Source: an uncultured Lachnospiraceae bacterium (GTDB lineage Bacteria > Bacillota > Clostridia > Lachnospirales > Lachnospiraceae). From it: DNA of 8,894 bases. A model generated the notes under the pieces. The model saw nothing but the letters and a program-made list of their open reading frames with translations. It did no database searches and was not told the DNA's origin. A program made the translations under genes and the position numbers. Below, piece by piece: positions 6,555 through 8,894 of the stretch (position 1 is its first letter; every line of letters starts with the position of its first letter). Where the stretch lies: contig CAKRNI010000099.1 of assembly GCA_934370915.1 (NCBI GenBank), forward strand, positions 1 to 8,894, read 5' to 3'.

Positions 6555-6664
6555 AGTCTTCAGGGCAGGGTGCAAGTCCCTACCGGCGGTAAAGCCCGCG
6601 AGCCGAGAGGCATGATCCGGTGAGATTCCGGGGCCGACAGTATAGTCTGGATGAAAGAAGAATT
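6555..6664 (+). promoter_or_regulatory. FMN riboswitch aptamer (RFN element)
   Basis: The conserved RFN blocks occur in order: CAGGGCAGGGTG (6561 on), TCCCTACCGGCGGTAAAGCC, CCCGCGAGC, GATCCGGTGAGATTCCGG, GCCGACAGTATAGTCTGGAT and GAAAGAAGAATT. P1 can close through TCTTC (6557-6561) with GAAGA (6657-6661), P3 through AGGG/CCCT, P5 through ATCCGG/TTCCGG and P6 through GAC/GTC. The element binds flavin mononucleotide and in Firmicutes typically triggers transcription termination ahead of riboflavin synthesis genes. It is followed by two T-tailed terminators and then ribD, so control is by attenuation. Confidence 0.97.
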
Positions 6665-6691
6665 TCAGGTTTGTTTGTGATATGCGGAAGC

Positions 6692-6765
6692 GATCCGGTG
6701 TTCGAAAAAGAGGACAGGATCGAGAGATTCCGGATCACGGAAGATCGGATCAGTAGCTCTGGAAT
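6692..6765 (+). promoter_or_regulatory. Candidate antiterminator of the FMN riboswitch
   Basis: ATTCCGGA (6727-6734) can pair over 8 bp (one G-U) with TCTGGAAT (6758-6765), which includes most of the 5' arm of the first terminator, so the two structures exclude each other. The antiterminator arm can itself be captured by GATCCGG (6692-6698), a perfect 7-bp complement of CCGGATC (6730-6736). This gives a plausible on/off switch, worked out from base pairing by eye; no folding energies were computed. Confidence 0.45.
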
Positions 6766-6789
6766 AGGAAACTGTTTCAGGGCTTTTTT
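6755..6789 (+). terminator. First riboswitch-controlled terminator
   Basis: AGCTCTGGAA (6755-6764) pairs with TTTCAGGGCT (6775-6784) over 10 bp with two G-U pairs and a 10-base loop, followed by six Ts (6784-6789). It lies about 90 bases past the aptamer and shares its 5' arm with the candidate antiterminator. It would stop transcription when FMN is bound. Confidence 0.8.
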
Positions 6790-6805
6790 GTGTAATAGGA
6801 GATTG

Positions 6806-6848
6806 ATCCGGGAAAGCTGTGAATAGCAGAAAAGTTATATTTCCGGAT
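6806..6848 (+). other. Structured hairpin between the two leader terminators
   Basis: ATCCGG-G-AAA (6806-6815, one bulged G) pairs with TTTCCGGAT (6840-6848) over 9 bp, enclosing about 24 bases with a smaller possible GCT/AGC pairing. It has no T-tail, so it is not itself a terminator. It may be a remnant or second copy of the switching arms, since GATCCGG and CCGGAT also occur in the first expression platform. Confidence 0.35.
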
Positions 6849-6873
6849 GAAACAACGGACCGAATATGGAAAA

Positions 6874-6906
6874 CCCTGTAGGCATCTGCTTTACAGGGCT
6901 TTTTTT
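6874..6906 (+). terminator. Second terminator in the riboflavin leader
   Basis: CCCTGTA (6874-6880) pairs perfectly with TACAGGG (6892-6898) around an 11-base loop, then C and seven Ts (6900-6906). The stem is 68 bases before ribD. Its 3' half, CAGGGCTTTTTT, is identical over 12 bases to that of the first terminator. It would block the operon unless it is regulated or only partly efficient. Confidence 0.75.
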
Positions 6907-6974
6907 AACAGAAAATTCCTATGGAACTTCCTGTTTGCGCCCGTAAGGCAGGTTTGCGGAAAGGAGTGAAAAAG

Positions 6975-8084
6975 ATGACGGACCGGGATTATATGCTGCG
7001 GGCCATTGAGCTTGCAAAAGGGGGACTTGGCTGGACGAGTCCGAATCCCCTCGTGGGAGCTGTGATCGTGAAAGACGGAAGGATCATAGGGGAAGGTTAT
7101 CATGAGCGGTGCGGCAAACTCCACGCGGAGCGAAACGCCATTGCGTCGCTTACGGAGAGCGCAGAGGGCGCGACACTCTATGTGACGTTAGAGCCGTGCT
7201 GCCATTACGGAAAGACACCACCCTGCACGGAGGCGATCCTCGAGCAGAAGATCGCAAGAGTTGTGATCGGTTCAAGAGATCCGAATCCCCTGGTAGCAGG
7301 AAAAGGCGCGGCGATCCTAAGAGCAGCGGGAGTCCGGGTGGAAGAGGACTTTATGCGGGAGGAATGCGATAAGTTAAATCCGGTATTCTTCCATTACATC
7401 ACAAAGAAAACGCCCTATGTGGTCATGAAATACGCCATGACGGCGGACGGAAAAATCGCTGCGCGGACCGGTGACTCCAAGTGGATTACAGGAGAAAGCG
7501 CAAGGAAAAAGGTGCAGGAGCTGCGCCACCGGTATATGGGGATCATGGCGGGGATCGGTACGGTCCTGGCAGACGATCCGATGTTGAACGTCCGGATCCC
7601 CGGGCTGAAGAGCCCGGTGCGGATCATTTGTGACAGCGGACTCAGGATCCCGATGGATTCACAGATCGTAAAGACGGCAAAGGAGTACCGGACCATCGTA
7701 GCGTATGCGGGGAAGCATTCCGGGGAATGCTGTAAAGAAGCGGAAAAGAAAGCGGAACAGCTTCACGCTGCGGGTGTGGAGACCGTGTCGGTCCCGGACG
7801 CAGACGGGCGTGTGGACCTTGGGAAGCTCATGGAATATCTTGGAAACCAGGGTATCGACAGTGTACTTTTAGAGGGCGGCGGTACCTTAAATGACGCGGC
7901 GCTGTCAGCCGGGATCGTAAACGAGATCTGCGCGTTTATCGCCCCGAAGATTTTCGGCGGTGCTGATGCGAAGACTCCGGTTTCCGGGATCGGTGTGGCG
8001 CATCCGGCGGAAGCCGTGATGCTGACGCTGAGACAGGTGGAGACGATCGGGGACGATCTGATGCTCAGATATTCAGTAGATTGA
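6975..8084 (+). CDS. ribD: Bifunctional riboflavin pathway deaminase/reductase RibD
   Basis: A 369-residue cytosolic enzyme that deaminates 2,5-diamino-6-ribosylamino-pyrimidinone 5'-phosphate and then reduces the ribose side chain, steps 2 and 3 after GTP cyclohydrolase II. The N-terminal deaminase domain (about 1-145) shows TSPNPLVGAVIV and zinc ligands H50, C75 and C84, with proton-shuttling E52 in HAE; the PCCHYGKTPPC motif is intact. The C-terminal reductase domain (about 147-369) shows MKYAMTADGKIA (151-162), KWITGE, GTVLADDPMLNVR (195-207) and LLEGGGTL (298-304). Length is normal. The start at 6975 follows AAGGAGTG (6961-6968); an upstream in-frame ATG at 6921 has no ribosome binding site and precedes the conserved N-terminus. 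It is the first gene of the FMN-riboswitch operon; ribE follows after 22 bases. Confidence 0.97.
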   Translation: MTDRDYMLRAIELAKGGLGWTSPNPLVGAVIVKDGRIIGEGYHERCGKLHAERNAIASLTESAEGATLYVTLEPCCHYGKTPPCTEAILEQKIARVVIGSRDPNPLVAGKGAAILRAAGVRVEEDFMREECDKLNPVFFHYITKKTPYVVMKYAMTADGKIAARTGDSKWITGESARKKVQELRHRYMGIMAGIGTVLADDPMLNVRIPGLKSPVRIICDSGLRIPMDSQIVKTAKEYRTIVAYAGKHSGECCKEAEKKAEQLHAAGVETVSVPDADGRVDLGKLMEYLGNQGIDSVLLEGGGTLNDAALSAGIVNEICAFIAPKIFGGADAKTPVSGIGVAHPAEAVMLTLRQVETIGDDLMLRYSVD

Positions 8085-8106
8085 AAATGGGAAAGGAAAT
8101 GAGAGC

Positions 8107-8805
8107 ATGTTTACAGGGATTGTAGAAGAACTCGGACAGGTGAAGGCACTTTCCCTGCGCGGAAATTCCGGTACGCTGACGGTAAAAGCGAAAAAGGTTC
8201 TGGAAGGAACAAAGATCGGTGACAGCATCGCGGTCAATGGTGTCTGCCTTACGGTCACAAATATGAAAAATAACGAGTTTTCCGCCGACGTGATGGCGGA
8301 GACTGTGAGGAGAAGCAGCCTCGGAGCACTACAGGCTGGAAGTTACGTAAATCTGGAGCGGGCCATGGCGGCGGATGGCAGGTTCGGCGGCCATATCGTT
8401 TCTGGTCACATTGACGGAACCGGACAGATCGAATCGATGAGACGGGAAGAGAATGCAGTCTGGGTCACGATCGCATGTGCAGATAAGATCCTGGATCTGA
8501 TCGTGGAAAAAGGTTCGATCTGCATCGACGGGATCAGCCTCACGGTGGCGGCGGTGACAAATCGGAACTTTTCAGTGTCGGTGATTCCGCATACCGGCGA
8601 GGAGACAACGCTTTTGAAGAAAAAAGCGGGAGATCCGGTCAATCTGGAAAACGACATTGTGGGGAAATATATTCAGAAATTTGTGGATATCGGAAGAAAT
8701 TCAGGTGCGGACCGGGGAAAAAAGCCTGACGGTGAAAATGCCGCGGGAACCGCGAAGGGAAACTCGGGGCTCAGCATGGAGTTTCTTCAGAAATATGGAT
8801 TTTAG
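8107..8805 (+). CDS. ribE: Riboflavin synthase alpha subunit RibE
   Basis: A 232-residue enzyme that makes riboflavin by dismutating two molecules of 6,7-dimethyl-8-ribityllumazine; it acts as a cytosolic trimer. Two lumazine-binding repeats are clear: repeat 1 begins MFTGIVEELG and has GVCLTV (45-50); repeat 2 begins with GHIVSGHIDG (95-104) and has GISLTV (142-147). The domain ends near residue 192 (NDIVGKYIQKFVDI). A hydrophilic linker rich in Gly, Lys and Asp then leads to GLSMEFLQKYGF, making the protein slightly longer than the roughly 215 residues of the E. coli and Bacillus enzymes. The start follows AAAGGAAATGAG and has the family's own N-terminus. Second gene of the operon. Confidence 0.97.
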   Translation: MFTGIVEELGQVKALSLRGNSGTLTVKAKKVLEGTKIGDSIAVNGVCLTVTNMKNNEFSADVMAETVRRSSLGALQAGSYVNLERAMAADGRFGGHIVSGHIDGTGQIESMRREENAVWVTIACADKILDLIVEKGSICIDGISLTVAAVTNRNFSVSVIPHTGEETTLLKKKAGDPVNLENDIVGKYIQKFVDIGRNSGADRGKKPDGENAAGTAKGNSGLSMEFLQKYGF

Positions 8806-8842
8806 AGAAAACGATTCAAGGACTCTGGAAAGGCAGGAAAAT

Positions 8843-8894
8843 ATGAACGAGCAATACAACACAATCGAAGAAGCGATCGAAGATCTGCGGGCGG
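8843..8894 (+). CDS. ribBA: Start of ribBA: dihydroxybutanone phosphate synthase / GTP cyclohydrolase II (3' partial)
   Basis: ATG at 8843 preceded by AGGCAGGAAA opens a frame of 17 codons up to the window edge, MNEQYNTIEEAIEDLRA. The FNTIEEAIEDL-type N-terminus is characteristic of RibB/RibBA in Firmicutes, and the place after ribD and ribE is the usual ribDE(BA)H order. The full enzyme would make 3,4-dihydroxy-2-butanone 4-phosphate from ribulose 5-phosphate and open GTP as first step of the purine-derived branch. Whether the GTP cyclohydrolase half is fused cannot be seen here. Confidence 0.75.
   Translation, partial: MNEQYNTIEEAIEDLRA

Noticed and set aside
6795..6825. Possible leader peptide starting with TTG after AGGAG between the terminators
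   Set aside because: The AGGAG would end one or two bases from the start codon, too close for initiation, and the 7-residue peptide has no regulatory run of codons.
6620..6826. Small frame of 68 codons across the riboswitch
   Set aside because: It overlaps the conserved FMN aptamer and the first terminator, and has no ribosome binding site.
1..8894. tRNA, rRNA, CRISPR array, insertion sequence or phage genes
   Set aside because: No matching repeats, terminal inverted repeats, transposase or cloverleaf sequences were found on reading either strand.

Overview
The window looks like chromosomal DNA from a gut-type Clostridia (Lachnospiraceae-like) bacterium. The grounds are strong AGGAGG-type ribosome binding sites, a lipoprotein with a Thr/Ala-rich linker after the lipobox cysteine, short intergenic gaps, an FMN riboswitch ahead of a ribD-ribE-ribBA operon, and a mid-range GC content that looks even throughout. 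I see no insertion sequence, phage gene, tRNA, rRNA or CRISPR array.

Layout: positions 1-98 hold the last 31 codons of an unidentified gene, followed by two hairpin terminators (110-156 and 206-247). The second also serves the convergent minus-strand gene at 273-1457, an iron-type (group III) alcohol dehydrogenase. A 223-base divergent intergenic region (1458-1680) holds the dehydrogenase promoter and, for the rightward operon, a set of 11-base-spaced repeats resembling TTTACA. From 1681 to 6506 four tightly packed genes form one operon: a lipoprotein solute-binding protein, a fused two-domain permease, an ATPase, and a cytosolic PPP/ApaH-like metallophosphatase whose start codon overlaps the ATPase stop. 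The transporter has the layout usually annotated as ferric-iron (Fbp/Afu type). The binding protein shows no adjacent tyrosine pair at the expected place, and the phosphatase is coupled to the transporter, so import of a phosphorylated organic compound followed by dephosphorylation in the cytosol is a reasonable alternative. This is inference.

From 6474 onward is the riboflavin block. A good sigma-A-type promoter sits inside the last codons of the phosphatase gene. An FMN riboswitch follows at about 6555-6664, then a long structured expression platform with two T-tailed terminators that share a 12-base 3' sequence, then ribD (6975-8084), ribE (8107-8805) and the first 17 codons of what should be ribBA (8843 to the window end). 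Together these genes make riboflavin from GTP and ribulose 5-phosphate, and FMN should shut the operon off by premature termination. No clear intrinsic terminator separates the transporter/phosphatase operon from the riboflavin leader, so read-through transcripts would also meet the riboswitch.

The main candidates for something undescribed are the transporter-phosphatase module with its possible phosphate-responsive upstream repeats, and the double-terminator FMN leader.
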